64,000 bases of DNA from Fictibacillus macauensis ZFHKF-1 (GCF_000269865.1 NZ_AKKV01000020.1:186001-250000), one strand, 5' to 3'. Positions 15,870 to 24,931 are shown, counted from the stretch's first letter. The notes: generated from the sequence alone by a model not told the origin. Numbers and translations are program-made.

Positions 15870-16325
15870 ATGAAACACACTTCATTATTGCGAATGGATA
15901 ATATCAGTATTGTTGTTGCCTCTCTCGATCATGCCATTTCTTTTTTTCAAGAGATTGGTTTAACGCTAGAAGGACGGGCGATGGTTGAAGGTGAATGGGC
16001 AGGTCGTGTTACGGGTTTAGGGGACCAATCGGTAGAGATTGCGATGATGGTGACTCCAGACGGTCATAGTCGCATTGAACTTTCACAATTCATCTCGCCT
16101 CCTATTGTTTCCGATCACCGCAATGCGCCCGTTAATGCGCTCGGTTATTTACGCGTTATGTTTGCCGTGAAAGGCATTGATGAAATGGTAGAGAGACTCA
16201 TTGATCAGCACGGTGCAGAGCTTGTCGGCGAAGTCGTTCAGTATCAAGACGCCTATCGCCTTTGCTATATTCGTGGTGTCGAGGGCCTTCTCATCGGTTT
16301 AGCAGAAGAGATCCGCCAGCAATAG
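15870..16325 (+). CDS. VOC (glyoxalase/bleomycin-resistance) family protein
   Basis: 151 residues made of two beta-alpha-beta-beta-beta units. The first starts DNISIVVASLDHAISFFQEIGL (about 10-31) and the second LGYLRVMFAVKGIDEMVERL (about 91-110). Potential metal ligands are the Glu of I-E-L-S-Q-F (about 69) and the Glu of VEGLLIGLAEE near the C-terminus. The substrate is unknown; the family includes glyoxalases, ring-cleaving dioxygenases and antibiotic-binding proteins. AAGGAG lies eight bases before the ATG, and a terminator follows at 16436-16472. Confidence 0.85.
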   Translation: MKHTSLLRMDNISIVVASLDHAISFFQEIGLTLEGRAMVEGEWAGRVTGLGDQSVEIAMMVTPDGHSRIELSQFISPPIVSDHRNAPVNALGYLRVMFAVKGIDEMVERLIDQHGAELVGEVVQYQDAYRLCYIRGVEGLLIGLAEEIRQQ

Positions 16326-16435
16326 CGGAACAGCATACATTCTAGCGCTTCAAAATCATATCAGCAAAAAGAGCTTGGTATGTTCATAGGCCGTTCACTT
16401 TTGAAGTACCCGTAACGATAAAAACATCTATAATC

Positions 16436-16472
16436 GCAGTGCAATTCGACTTTGAATTCGCACTGCTTTTCT
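16436..16472 (+). terminator. Rho-independent terminator of the VOC gene
   Basis: GCAGTGC and GCACTGC arms with an inner ATTC/GAAT extension, followed by TTTTCTTT. The remaining bases to 16747 hold no gene. Confidence 0.75.
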
Positions 16473-16747
16473 TTGTACTAATTTAATAAAAAATGAATTC
16501 TGCAAGCCCTGAATGCAACGAAGCTTATGATGTATTTAAATGCCTCAATCTTCATTTTTTAACCAAACGAATACACTACCTTTACTATACACCTAAACTT
16601 AACGAAAAACGGACAACAGACATCTTAAAACAATGATTAATACTCTCTTTAATACATAGTTAAAAATAACAAAAAAGGAGATTTATCTTACTTTATAGAA
16701 TTTATAAGATAGCATTAAAAAATCATTTAGTTTGGAGAGAAAAAATC

Positions 16748-17464
16748 ATGAACAATTCTGAGGTTATCTTAAACAACGAGGATGTAGTAAAAATGTTAGA
16801 CTCGTTATTGCGAGAACCCGCACCTTTTTGGAATGAATTCTATACGGATCGCGAAAAGAAAATTCCGTTTTTCTTAAACTTACCGGATGAAAATTTGGTG
16901 AACTATTTTGAAAAGGGTTTACTAAAGCCTGGGAAGGTACTTGAGTTAGGTTCGGGTCCTGGAAGAAATGCTTTATATTTAGCGCGACAAGGTTGTGAAG
17001 TAGACGCAGTAGACTTGTCGCAAGAGGCTATCCAATGGGGCAAAGAACGAGCATTAGAAAATAAACTAAATGTACATTTTATTAATAATGACATCTTTAA
17101 TATGGAGGTTAAAGAAGGTTCATATGATCTCGTATACGATTCTGGCTGTTTTCATCATATAGCTCCACATCGTAGAATGAGTTATATCGACTTGTTACAT
17201 AAAGCAATAAAGCCGAATGGTTTCTTTTCGCTGATATGCTTTGTTGCAGGTGGTCGCTTGGGCGGTTCTGAAATTTCTGACTGGGAAGTATATAGATTAC
17301 GAAGTTTAAACGGCGGTTTAGGTTATACCGAAGAACGATTAAAAACTATATTTAAAGACTTCCAACTTGTTGAGATGCGAAAGATGGAAGTGTTAGACGA
17401 GGAGAGCTCCTTGTTCGGTTATCCTGATTTATGGACAGTGCTATTTAAAAAAGTTTCTCTTTAA
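16748..17464 (+). CDS. Class I SAM-dependent methyltransferase
   Basis: 238 residues. The SAM-binding motif I is V-L-E-L-G-S-G-P-G-R-N-A (about residues 64-75), followed by the acidic ribose-binding loop V-D-A-V-D-L-S (about 85-91) and motif IV YDLVYDSGCFHHI (about 128-140). The tail lacks extra domains. The methyl acceptor cannot be told; similar stand-alone enzymes act on small molecules. GGAGAG precedes the ATG by eight bases. A terminator hairpin follows at 17483-17512. Confidence 0.85.
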   Translation: MNNSEVILNNEDVVKMLDSLLREPAPFWNEFYTDREKKIPFFLNLPDENLVNYFEKGLLKPGKVLELGSGPGRNALYLARQGCEVDAVDLSQEAIQWGKERALENKLNVHFINNDIFNMEVKEGSYDLVYDSGCFHHIAPHRRMSYIDLLHKAIKPNGFFSLICFVAGGRLGGSEISDWEVYRLRSLNGGLGYTEERLKTIFKDFQLVEMRKMEVLDEESSLFGYPDLWTVLFKKVSL

Positions 17465-17482
17465 TCTACAATATTAATAGGT

Positions 17483-17512
17483 AAAGATGCCTGGAATTTC
17501 CAAGGCATCTTT
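17483..17512 (+). terminator. Hairpin after the methyltransferase gene
   Basis: AAAGATGCC and GGCATCTTT pair around an inner TGGAA/TTTCCA stem. It is a probable terminator with a short T-run. Confidence 0.55.
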
Positions 17513-17634
17513 ATGGATTGCATATCGATTTAGAAAATACGAGCATTTAGATCCCTCGCTGCGGTCCGCTGCCAACTAACTAGAGATCGAACACTCTGGG
17601 AGTTCTATTGTTTGAAAAAAAGTACGCTCGTGTC

Positions 17635-20250
17635 TTACACTATTTCGATATACCCTTCTGTTCCGTGTATGCGAATGCGTTGTCCGTCCTTGATCCGTTT
17701 GGTGGCATCCTCCACGCCTACAACAGCTGGCAAGCCATATTCGCGCGCGATTACAGCACCGTGAGTCATAAGCCCCCCCACCTCTGTAACTAAGCCTTTA
17801 ACGGAACAAAATAGCGGCGTCCAGCTTGGATCAGTAAAGGCAGTGACGAGGATATCTCCCTCCTCCAAATGAGCATCCTCTACCTTCAAAATGACACGCG
17901 CTCGCCCTTCTACAACTCCGGAAGAAACCGCGAGTCCTACCATGGCGTGATCGGGAACGTTTTCTCGATTGTACTGACCTGAAATGATTTCTCCATCCGA
18001 CGTGATGATACGTGGTGGTGCTTGTTTTTCATAAATCGTATATGCTTCTTTTCGTTTGTTGATCATGCTGCGATCGAGTTGATAGGTGCGTACCGCTTCT
18101 TGCAGCTCTTGGAACGTGAGATAATACATATCTTCTTTTTCATGGATGATGCCCGCTTCAACAAGCTGTTCCGCTTCCTTCAGCAATGCCTTTTTATACA
18201 CAAAGTACCGACTAACAATATCGTACTTTGGATATTCGCGAAAGCCAATGAACTTCCGAAGAAGATCAATCATTTGTTTTGTTTCTGCAGCTTTCTTTTC
18301 ACCATCAGGCAATTGGTGTAATCTGGCTAATAACTCCCGCTCCTTATCTATAGCTTCCTTTCGCCCTTTTTCAAATTTACGTTTACGTTCTCCAGGCGCA
18401 ACGTTTTTAATGTTACTGAGGATCATGGGGATGAGACTACTTGGCTTTTCGTGCCAACGCGTTCTCGTTATATCAATTTCTCCAGCACATCGCATTCCAT
18501 ATTTATCAAGAAACGCAGCTATAGCCTCTCGTACCTGACGTCCACCTTGCAATTGAACAAGTTCATCAAAAAAGTGATCTTTTTTAACTTCTTGAAGAAA
18601 ATGGACGATGTCGGGATAAGGACGAATGAGATCAGCAACGTCTAATAGTTCCAAGCCCATTTCAGAAGTAATGTTGTTAGGTACAGAAAGAGAAAGTGTG
18701 TCTGCCACATTTTTTTCACCTAACCAGTCATTCATGTGCTCATTGATCCATGCCGAGGCATGAATCGGAGCCATAATCACACCGAGTTGATTCAAATCGG
18801 ACGCACGCTGTCGCCGCTGCTGCATATCGTCTAAAATACAGGCAAAGACATCTACTCCAGATTTCGCTTGAATCGTTTGTTTTAACGTAGCTAACGATGT
18901 CTCACTACTCTTCATCAAGTGGTCAACAATGTCTGGATCATTCCCTGCTTCGGCAAGAATCGCTGCAGACGACATTCCTTTATGACTTTTAATGGCGCCA
19001 GGCGCACTTTTGTTACCAGGCGTTAATTTAATAAAATCTCGCTCTATAATGGTAACAAGCGCATCTTTAATCAAGGGATCGGAATGTCCTAAGACACCTA
19101 ATAAATTTTCCCGACCAGCACTTGTTTTCAGTCCCATCGTAATATCAACGAACAGCCTGCCACCGCTAACTTTAAACATGGGTTGCCCCCCTGTTAACGT
19201 CCAAATGGAAATCCCGAGCGGTTTAATAGGGTCAGTCATCATTTGCTGGTGGCCAACTGAGACATACACGTGATTTTCCTGGTCATTTGCCTCAGGCGTC
19301 GGATATAACGTAGTGATGGGTCGGCTCTGGACAATATAAAACGTATCCGCTGCCAAACACCATTCAATATCTTGAGGGCATCCAAAATGAGCCTCGATTC
19401 GCCTTCCGATCTTTGCTAGTCGCAAAATTTGTTCATCCGTAAGTGCTTGCTTCATTTGTTGATTAGATGTTATTTCAACCGTTTCTGTTCCACCTCCTTC
19501 ACGTCCATAGATCGCGCGTTTTTTTGGTTCAATTCTCTTGTTGATGATCGCCTCATCTTTTACTTGATAGCCGTCAGCCGATACCATTCCAGAGACGAGT
19601 GCCTCTCCAAGTCCAAAACTAGCATCGATCGAGAGGATTTTTCGATTGCCAGTCATAGGATCCGCGGTAAATAAAATCCCTGAAGCATCTGAGGGTATCA
19701 TCTTTTGCACAAGAACGGAGATATACATTTTATTGTGATCAAATTCGTTCATTATTCTGTACATGACCGCACGTTCCGTAAATAAAGATGCCCAGCACTT
19801 CCGAATCGTGTGAAGAATCGACTCCTTACCGATCGTATTCAAGTAAGTATCGTGTTGACCCGCAAAGGAAGCATGCGGCGAATCTTCAGCTGTCGCACTC
19901 GATCGTACTGCATAGGCATGTTCCTCACCCAGCTTGGAAAGGTAGGTAGTAACTTCATGAACAAGATGGGATGGGATGGTTGTTTTCATGATCTTTTGCC
20001 GAATTTCCCTAGAGAGCTCACGTATTGAATGCTGATTTTCAAGCGTTAGATCCATTAGCTTGTGTACTAATGATGAGATTGCTTCGTTTTGTTCAATGAC
20101 TTTTTGATACGCCAAGGTTGTCACGCAAAATCCTTCTGGTACTTGAATTTCTTGCATTTTTGACAACTCGCCTACACGTAGCGCTTTTCCTCCAACTTGC
20201 ATAAGGTGTGTTACTTCTACTTCTTTTACATCCACAACATAAGCATTCAT
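17635..20250 (-). CDS. rph: Rifamycin-inactivating phosphotransferase
   Basis: An 871-residue three-domain phosphotransferase of the Rph type. It uses ATP to phosphorylate rifamycins through a phosphohistidine swivel domain. The N-terminal ATP-grasp domain (about 1-315) holds VGGKALRVGELSK, AVRSSATAEDSPHASFAGQ and the ADPMTGNR loop. The long central rifampin-binding domain starts near HVYVSVGHQQMMTDP. The C-terminal swivelling domain has the catalytic His830 in GGLMTHGAVIAREYGLPAV. Plain PEP synthases lack this central domain, so rifampin resistance is the best call. The start at 20250 has AAAAGGGG eight bases upstream; an ATG at 20256 is the alternative. It is divergent from murG. Confidence 0.9.
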   Translation of the reverse strand: MNAYVVDVKEVEVTHLMQVGGKALRVGELSKMQEIQVPEGFCVTTLAYQKVIEQNEAISSLVHKLMDLTLENQHSIRELSREIRQKIMKTTIPSHLVHEVTTYLSKLGEEHAYAVRSSATAEDSPHASFAGQHDTYLNTIGKESILHTIRKCWASLFTERAVMYRIMNEFDHNKMYISVLVQKMIPSDASGILFTADPMTGNRKILSIDASFGLGEALVSGMVSADGYQVKDEAIINKRIEPKKRAIYGREGGGTETVEITSNQQMKQALTDEQILRLAKIGRRIEAHFGCPQDIEWCLAADTFYIVQSRPITTLYPTPEANDQENHVYVSVGHQQMMTDPIKPLGISIWTLTGGQPMFKVSGGRLFVDITMGLKTSAGRENLLGVLGHSDPLIKDALVTIIERDFIKLTPGNKSAPGAIKSHKGMSSAAILAEAGNDPDIVDHLMKSSETSLATLKQTIQAKSGVDVFACILDDMQQRRQRASDLNQLGVIMAPIHASAWINEHMNDWLGEKNVADTLSLSVPNNITSEMGLELLDVADLIRPYPDIVHFLQEVKKDHFFDELVQLQGGRQVREAIAAFLDKYGMRCAGEIDITRTRWHEKPSSLIPMILSNIKNVAPGERKRKFEKGRKEAIDKERELLARLHQLPDGEKKAAETKQMIDLLRKFIGFREYPKYDIVSRYFVYKKALLKEAEQLVEAGIIHEKEDMYYLTFQELQEAVRTYQLDRSMINKRKEAYTIYEKQAPPRIITSDGEIISGQYNRENVPDHAMVGLAVSSGVVEGRARVILKVEDAHLEEGDILVTAFTDPSWTPLFCSVKGLVTEVGGLMTHGAVIAREYGLPAVVGVEDATKRIKDGQRIRIHGTEGYIEIV

Positions 20251-20442
20251 TCGCATCGCCCCTTTTCAGTTATGTTCTATTGATTGTAGCAGTCGTACGT
20301 AAGAAGAAACAGTCTATAATAGCCATTTTTTGTATGGTATACTTAATGTAGGGGGAAATATTTTTACACCTGACTTACACGCCTCCTCCCCACTCATTTC
20401 GGTAAACTCGTTCTAACGAATATACATAAGGTAGGTTATTAG

Positions 20443-21510
20443 ATGACGAAGCAAACGATTGTTTTTACAGGTGGTGGCTCTGCTGGCCATGTGACACCGA
20501 ATATCGCGATTATGGATGAACTCGGCCGTGAAGAGTGGGATCTTCATTACATAGGCTCCAAACAAGGCATTGAAAAAGACCTCATATCAGCGCTTGAGAT
20601 TCCTTATTACGGTATTAGCAGCGGGAAGCTTCGACGGTATCTTGATTTTCAAAATGTGAAAGACGCCTTTAAGGTCATCAAAGGCATCGCAGACGCTCGT
20701 AAAGTGCTAAAAAAATTACAACCGAAGCTCGTATTCTCAAAAGGCGGCTTCGTATCGGTTCCGGTAATCATTGCTGCTTCTCTCTTGAACATTCCAATTT
20801 ACATTCATGAAAGTGATTTGACGCCTGGCTTAGCCAATAAAATTTCTCAGCGGTTTGCGACGAAAATTTTCACCTCATTTGAGGAAGCGGCATCTCATTT
20901 TCCAGCTCATAAAACGACGGCAATTGGCTCTCCGATTAGACAAGCCATCTTTGCTGGAGATGCTAAGCGTGGTAAAGCACTTCTTGGAATTACTAACGAT
21001 CAACCAATCTTAACGATCATGGGTGGAAGCTTAGGTGCACAAAAGATTAACGAAACGATCCGAACAGCGTTACCTGAGCTTACGGCTCGCTATCACATCG
21101 TTCATTTATGTGGAAAAGGAAATGTTGATGAAACGTTACAACACATACCTAGTTACCAGCAATTTGATTATGTAAACAAGGAACTTCCTGACCTGCTCGC
21201 AGCGACCGATACAGTCATTACCCGCGGTGGTTCCAATGCGCTATTTGAATTTTTGGCGCTTCACATTCCGATGCTCATTATTCCGCTCACTAAACAACAA
21301 AGTCGTGGCGATCAATTGCTAAATGCCGCTGCTTTTACGAAAAAAGGCTATGCCCATACGTTAGAAGAAGAACAGCTAACAGCAAAAAGCCTTCTCCAAG
21401 CATTAGAACAACTTGAAGAAGGCCGTGACACGATGATTCAGCGCTTGAAAGCTTCTAATCAAGGTGATGCACTCTCAGAGCTTGTAAAGCAAATACAGGC
21501 CATTTCCTAA
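20443..21510 (+). CDS. murG: MurG-type UDP-GlcNAc:lipid I N-acetylglucosaminyltransferase (stand-alone copy)
   Basis: 355 residues with the two Rossmann domains of MurG/GT28. The N-terminal motif is FTGGGSAGHVTPN (about 8-20), HESDLTPGLAN is near 129-139, and the donor-site motifs are MGGSLGAQKIN, TRGGSNALFEF and PLTKQQSRGDQLLNA. The family adds GlcNAc to lipid I to make lipid II on the inner membrane face. This copy is outside a division/cell-wall cluster, so it is probably the second MurG paralogue found in some bacilli. AAGGTAGG precedes the ATG by seven bases. Confidence 0.9.
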   Translation: MTKQTIVFTGGGSAGHVTPNIAIMDELGREEWDLHYIGSKQGIEKDLISALEIPYYGISSGKLRRYLDFQNVKDAFKVIKGIADARKVLKKLQPKLVFSKGGFVSVPVIIAASLLNIPIYIHESDLTPGLANKISQRFATKIFTSFEEAASHFPAHKTTAIGSPIRQAIFAGDAKRGKALLGITNDQPILTIMGGSLGAQKINETIRTALPELTARYHIVHLCGKGNVDETLQHIPSYQQFDYVNKELPDLLAATDTVITRGGSNALFEFLALHIPMLIIPLTKQQSRGDQLLNAAAFTKKGYAHTLEEEQLTAKSLLQALEQLEEGRDTMIQRLKASNQGDALSELVKQIQAIS

Positions 21511-21515
21511 CGTTA

Positions 21516-21554
21516 GAACAGCATCCAACGCTTTGTCTGCGTTGAATGCTGTTC
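21516..21554 (+). terminator. Hairpin after murG
   Basis: GAACAGCATCCAACGC pairs with GCGTTGAATGCTGTTC with one mismatch. The T-run is weak (GCTTATTT). Confidence 0.55.
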
Positions 21555-21556
21555 GC

Positions 21557-21728
21557 TTATTTCCCGAAACGTTGTTTGATTTTCTCAAAAAATACGCCAA
21601 TAAGTATAAAAAGAATACCGAATGCAAAACAAGCGCCGCTGTAATAAGAAAAGTGATCGTCGTCTAAATCGTTACTCCCCACGCCATGAACAAGTTCTGC
21701 TTGTGCTGTAAAGAGTGCTGTCGTACAT
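21557..21728 (-). pseudogene. Small secreted/membrane protein gene with a frameshift at its start
   Basis: GGGGGAG precedes an ATG at 21728, but that frame stops after 18 codons. In the next frame a convincing protein reads TTALFTAQAELVHGVGSNDL, then a helix ACFAFGILFILIGVFF and a basic EKIKQRFGK end, with no start codon of its own. A single extra T after the ATG explains both. It follows the 36-residue membrane protein on the same strand. Either a decayed gene or an indel error. Confidence 0.45.
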
Positions 21729-21820
21729 AAAAATCTCCCCCAGATGCTACAGCCGCCGCTGTTCTTACAAGGTTCACTTTACACGACAATCTTTCCTGAT
21801 CCGAGAAAAAGCGCATAACG

Positions 21821-21931
21821 TTACGAAAATAAATTGACGAAAAATCTAACGACCGCTAGCGATAACAAAATCGCAACTACAACATCACAGATTTTTCGAG
21901 TTATGCTTTTGGTTGCCTTTTCATTGCTCAT
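21821..21931 (-). CDS. 36-residue single-helix membrane miniprotein
   Basis: Reads MSNEKATKSITRKICDVVVA, then ILLSLAVVRFFVNLFS: a basic N-terminus and one membrane helix. AGGTGG lies five bases before the ATG. A plus-strand frame overlaps this region (21834-22016) but has no ribosome binding site. Function unknown. Confidence 0.45.
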   Translation of the reverse strand: MSNEKATKSITRKICDVVVAILLSLAVVRFFVNLFS

Positions 21932-22040
21932 AGCAGCCACCTATTCATCGATTATTCTCGTTCATTATACTACCTTTCTTTACAAAATATTGAATATACT
22001 GATAGATGAGGACTAACTACTTGAAAAAGGGGATTTTTCT

Positions 22041-22721
22041 ATGTTTCATATGACTGAATGTAATGTACATAACTTAACGCTGGACCAACCGTTTTGTGCT
22101 GGCGTTGTGTTGGTACGAAATAATACGCTGACCGTAACCCTTAATACTGATCATATTCCTCATACCAATGCCCCTGTCTACCGTATTGGTGCCATCGGAG
22201 GCGGTCAAGAACCTTCTGAAACCGTCCATGCATGCGCGCTTCGCGAAGCGCAAGAGGAAACTGGATGTTCCTTTATCTTGCAGGACGCTGAACAAACGTA
22301 TTTACATGATTTAGATCACAATGTCTCTAAAAAAATACACTGTACGGACGCCATTTCTCCTTATCTCATCCAGTTCAAAAGAAATCCACCTCCCTACACG
22401 CCCTATAAACTCGGCTTACCCGTAGGGCCTTATACTTTTTATGTCATGTTCAAAGCTACAACGTCTGCCCCTCGACTCTCTCCAAATGATGATGTACACG
22501 CTTTACTAGAATGCCCGCTTCAAAAATGGCCATATCTTGAGCAAGGCATAACCATTGCGCACGCCCTTAACCATGGTTGTACACTCATTGAAAAGAAGCA
22601 GTCACCTGTAGACAGAACAAGCTCATTATGGGTGCCACAAGATGAGTCCATGAGAATGGTCCATACGCTCCTTTTACAGAAATCACGTAAGAAAAAAACG
22701 TCTCTTTCATCTATTAATTAA
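22041..22721 (+). CDS. Nudix hydrolase
   Basis: 226 residues. The Nudix box fits the G-x5-E-x7-R-E-U-x-E-E-x-G-U rule exactly (about residues 53-75, with REAQEETGC at its end); the glutamates bind magnesium for cleavage of a nucleoside diphosphate linked to another group. The C-terminal 100 residues, with PYTFYVMFKA and a DESMRMVHTLLL helix, are an extension beyond the minimal 140-residue domain. The substrate is unknown. AAAGGGG lies about eight bases before the ATG. Confidence 0.85.
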   Translation: MFHMTECNVHNLTLDQPFCAGVVLVRNNTLTVTLNTDHIPHTNAPVYRIGAIGGGQEPSETVHACALREAQEETGCSFILQDAEQTYLHDLDHNVSKKIHCTDAISPYLIQFKRNPPPYTPYKLGLPVGPYTFYVMFKATTSAPRLSPNDDVHALLECPLQKWPYLEQGITIAHALNHGCTLIEKKQSPVDRTSSLWVPQDESMRMVHTLLLQKSRKKKTSLSSIN

Positions 22722-22847
22722 ACATAATATCATTATGTAAACTAAATATCTTTTATTGAATAAAATTTCACAAATTAAGGAAAAAGACCGTTGTTGTTTT
22801 ACAAAAATATCCTTAGACTTAAGAATATACGAAAGGAGTGAACGTTT

Positions 22848-23618
22848 ATGTTAGAAATTCCGCCATCGCTTGAAACCTATCGTACAGCATTTGAAAAAAC
22901 AATTGTTCCTTATATTTCTTTAACGGTAACTGAGAAGAAACCTTCCATTTACAGTAGTAAATTCGGAGGAGATCCTTACCTTCCGCTTAATATAGACCAT
23001 CCACTTGATGCAAGCGGAAACCCGCTCCATTTACTTGCACAACTTAACTTTAGCGAATTGCCACCGCTTACTCCTTTTCCACAACAAGGAATGTTGCAAT
23101 TTTATATATCCATGACAGATGAAGTCTATGGAATAGACTTCGAAGAACCTACCAATCAAGCTAATTTCCGTGTACTGTATCATCCTGAAATAATTGAGGA
23201 TGACTCCAAACGGGTGACTGATTTTTCTTACATACAAACGATACATGAGACACATGAGGATTATAGCTCCCCTCTTTATAAGGAATATTGCCTTCTTGCT
23301 CATGTAGAAGAAGAAGCAATCTCTAATGGCGATTATCGTTTTCAGTCTCTGATACCAGAAATGAATGATGACGAAGAAGAGGATATGATGGACGTCCTAG
23401 GTAATGACGGCCATAAAATAGGCGGTTATGCTTTTTTTACGCAAGAAGATCCTCGCACGTATTTGCCAGAAGGATCGTATGATGTCCTGCTCTTTCAGAT
23501 GGATTCAATTGATGGCATATGCTGGGGCGATATGGGCGTTGGTAATTTTTTTATAAGCGCCTCCGACCTGCAAGCACTTAATTTTACAAACGTGCTATAC
23601 AATTGGGACTGTTATTAA
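22848..23618 (+). CDS. YwqG family (DUF1963) protein
   Basis: 256 residues with the DUF1963 pattern: SSKFGGDPYLP near 40, LHLLAQLNFSELP near 61-73, MLQFYIS near 83-89, KIGGYAFFTQEDPR near 192-205 and a C-terminal LFQMDSIDGICWGDMGVGNFFIS. This beta-rich fold is common in Firmicutes and often linked to toxin or peptidoglycan loci, without a known biochemical role. AAAGGAG precedes the ATG by nine bases. It is a single-gene unit. Confidence 0.85.
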   Translation: MLEIPPSLETYRTAFEKTIVPYISLTVTEKKPSIYSSKFGGDPYLPLNIDHPLDASGNPLHLLAQLNFSELPPLTPFPQQGMLQFYISMTDEVYGIDFEEPTNQANFRVLYHPEIIEDDSKRVTDFSYIQTIHETHEDYSSPLYKEYCLLAHVEEEAISNGDYRFQSLIPEMNDDEEEDMMDVLGNDGHKIGGYAFFTQEDPRTYLPEGSYDVLLFQMDSIDGICWGDMGVGNFFISASDLQALNFTNVLYNWDCY

Positions 23619-23626
23619 AAATCTGC

Positions 23627-23655
23627 TTGCCCAATAGAACGCATCATGGTATAGT
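23627..23655 (+). promoter_or_regulatory. Sigma-A promoter of the structured RNA
   Basis: -35 TTGCCC (23627-23632), 17-base spacer, -10 TATAGT (23650-23655). Predicted transcription start is near 23662. Confidence 0.6.
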
Positions 23656-23661
23656 AAGGAT

Positions 23662-23778
23662 GCGATGAGCTTAGATGCATAAGACGAGATTGACGCGCCT
23701 TTTAGGCAAAGCACAAATGTGGAGTGCTGTCTCTCGCCGCATTACGCAGAGACGTCCGATTCATTCGGACGTCTTTTT
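23662..23778 (+). ncRNA. Free-standing structured RNA of unknown class
   Basis: About 117 bases between a sigma-A promoter and a strong terminator, with no open frame. Nested pairings are visible: ATGCG (23660-23664) with CGCAT (23738-23742), CGAGA (23685-23689) with TCTCG (23732-23736), GCC-TTTTA-GGC near 23698-23707, and AGCAC with GTGCT. A competing pairing, GTCTCT (23729-23734) with AGAGAC (23748-23753), overlaps both the CGAGA helix and the foot of the terminator, as in riboswitch-type attenuators. No gene follows on this strand for many kilobases, so it is more likely a small RNA. No known family was recognised. Confidence 0.5.
23750..23778 (+). terminator. Terminator of the structured RNA
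   Basis: GACGTCCGA-TTCAT-TCGGACGTC followed by TTTTT. Confidence 0.9.
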
Positions 23779-23839
23779 CTTATTCAATTCAGGTGATATG
23801 AAAACGCGCTTCTCTTCCCTCTGCATTCGATTTTCTTCC

Positions 23840-24604
23840 TCAAACTAAACTCCACCAAATTTTAATAGCCGTTATTATTATAAAAGTTGCCAACATCCTC
23901 TGTAACCACTTTGCTTGTAAACGTTGGCCTACTTTAGCTCCAATTGGCGACGCAATTAGACTAACAATCATTAATACAATCGCCGGTATATATGGTACTT
24001 GATGCGTTACCAATTTTCCAATAGTAGAACCGATTGATGAAAGAAAAGTAATTGCTAAAGAAGTTGCAATCGTCGTTTTTGTAGGGATTTTTAATACAGC
24101 GAGCATAACAGGTACAAGAATAAATGCGCCACCAGCACCTAGTACACCAGCTACCAAACCAATCACAAATGAAAAGAATATAGCCCCACCCCTGTGAAAT
24201 GTGACCTTTCCACTTTCTAGCGCCTCTCTTTTTGGTGTAAACATGAGCATAACAGCAATAAGAGCTAGAATGCCATAAACCAACGTAAGAGTTTGCTCTG
24301 AAAATTGATTTGAGCTATAACTACCAAGTAAACTTCCGACTACGATAGAAGATCCCATATACCCAATTAGTGATTTGTGTAAATAGCCGCTCTTTCGATA
24401 GGCTAGCATCCCACCAAAAGTTGCAAAGAGCACCTGAACCGCTCCCGCTCCCGTTACTTCGTGCGCCGTAAGAGCACCCACGCCTAATAATGGTGGAATA
24501 TATAAAAGCATAGGATAACTAATAACGGAGCCCCCAATTCCAACCATTCCAGATAAAAAGGACCCCATAAAACCTAGTATAAAAAGAGTCAATAAAATAA
24601 CCAT
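23840..24604 (-). CDS. TauE/SafE family sulfite (sulfur oxyanion) exporter
   Basis: A 254-residue membrane protein with about eight helices and the two-fold internal repeat of TauE proteins: [19 protein letters not shown] (about 15-33) and [20 protein letters not shown] (about 147-166). It sits last in the CstR-type cluster, where its expected substrate is sulfite or thiosulfate made by persulfide oxidation. GGAGGGG precedes the ATG. The gap of 64 bases to the upstream tusA contains a terminator-like hairpin, so read-through or a separate promoter may be needed. Confidence 0.85.
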   Translation of the reverse strand: MVILLTLFILGFMGSFLSGMVGIGGSVISYPMLLYIPPLLGVGALTAHEVTGAGAVQVLFATFGGMLAYRKSGYLHKSLIGYMGSSIVVGSLLGSYSSNQFSEQTLTLVYGILALIAVMLMFTPKREALESGKVTFHRGGAIFFSFVIGLVAGVLGAGGAFILVPVMLAVLKIPTKTTIATSLAITFLSSIGSTIGKLVTHQVPYIPAIVLMIVSLIASPIGAKVGQRLQAKWLQRMLATFIIITAIKIWWSLV

Positions 24605-24635
24605 GAAATTCCCCTCCCTCCCCTCTATTTATTAG

Positions 24636-24664
24636 AAAAGGGTATCCCTTAAAGATACCCCTTT
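24636..24664 (-). terminator. Hairpin between tusA-like and tauE-like genes
   Basis: GGGTATC/GATACCC stem flanked by AAAG/CTTT, with TTTTCTAAT after it on the minus strand. It could attenuate the TauE gene. Confidence 0.55.
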
Positions 24665-24668
24665 GTCC

Positions 24669-24896
24669 TTAGCTTTTTTTAATCCAAAATACAAGCACAT
24701 CACCTTGGTTCGTAAAATCAACTAATTCGTTTCCTGTCGATTTACACCACGCAGTTAGATCATTTTTAGCACCCTGATCTGTTGCTTGTACTTCTAATAC
24801 TTGACCTGGTTCAAGTGTATGAATGGCTTTCTTCGTTTTGACAATCGGCATTGGACATGCTAGTCCTTTTGCATTTAACACAAGATCTGCTTTCAT
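24669..24896 (-). CDS. TusA family sulfur-carrier protein
   Basis: 75 residues, a complete TusA fold. The sulfur-carrying Cys14 lies in the conserved L-A-C-P-M-P-I-V-K motif, followed by the usual A-T-D-Q-G-A segment. It would receive sulfane sulfur from a rhodanese or DsrE-like partner. The open frame reaches 24947, but the ATG at 24896 with AAAAGGAG ten bases upstream gives the family length. The gene starts 36 bases past the end of the rhodanese-MBL gene and belongs to the CstR regulon. Confidence 0.9.
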   Translation of the reverse strand: MKADLVLNAKGLACPMPIVKTKKAIHTLEPGQVLEVQATDQGAKNDLTAWCKSTGNELVDFTNQGDVLVFWIKKS

Positions 24897-24931
24897 TTTC
24901 AAATGTCTCCTTTTCGTCTCGTTATCGTTTT

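Noticed and set aside
21834-22016. 60-codon plus-strand frame with a hydrophobic segment
   Set aside because: No ribosome binding site; the overlapping minus-strand miniprotein has AGGTGG and better composition.
23640-23780. Known riboswitch classes for the structured RNA
   Set aside because: Signatures of SAM, TPP, FMN, lysine, purine, fluoride, T-box and RsaE/RoxS RNAs were looked for by eye and not found; it stays unclassified.
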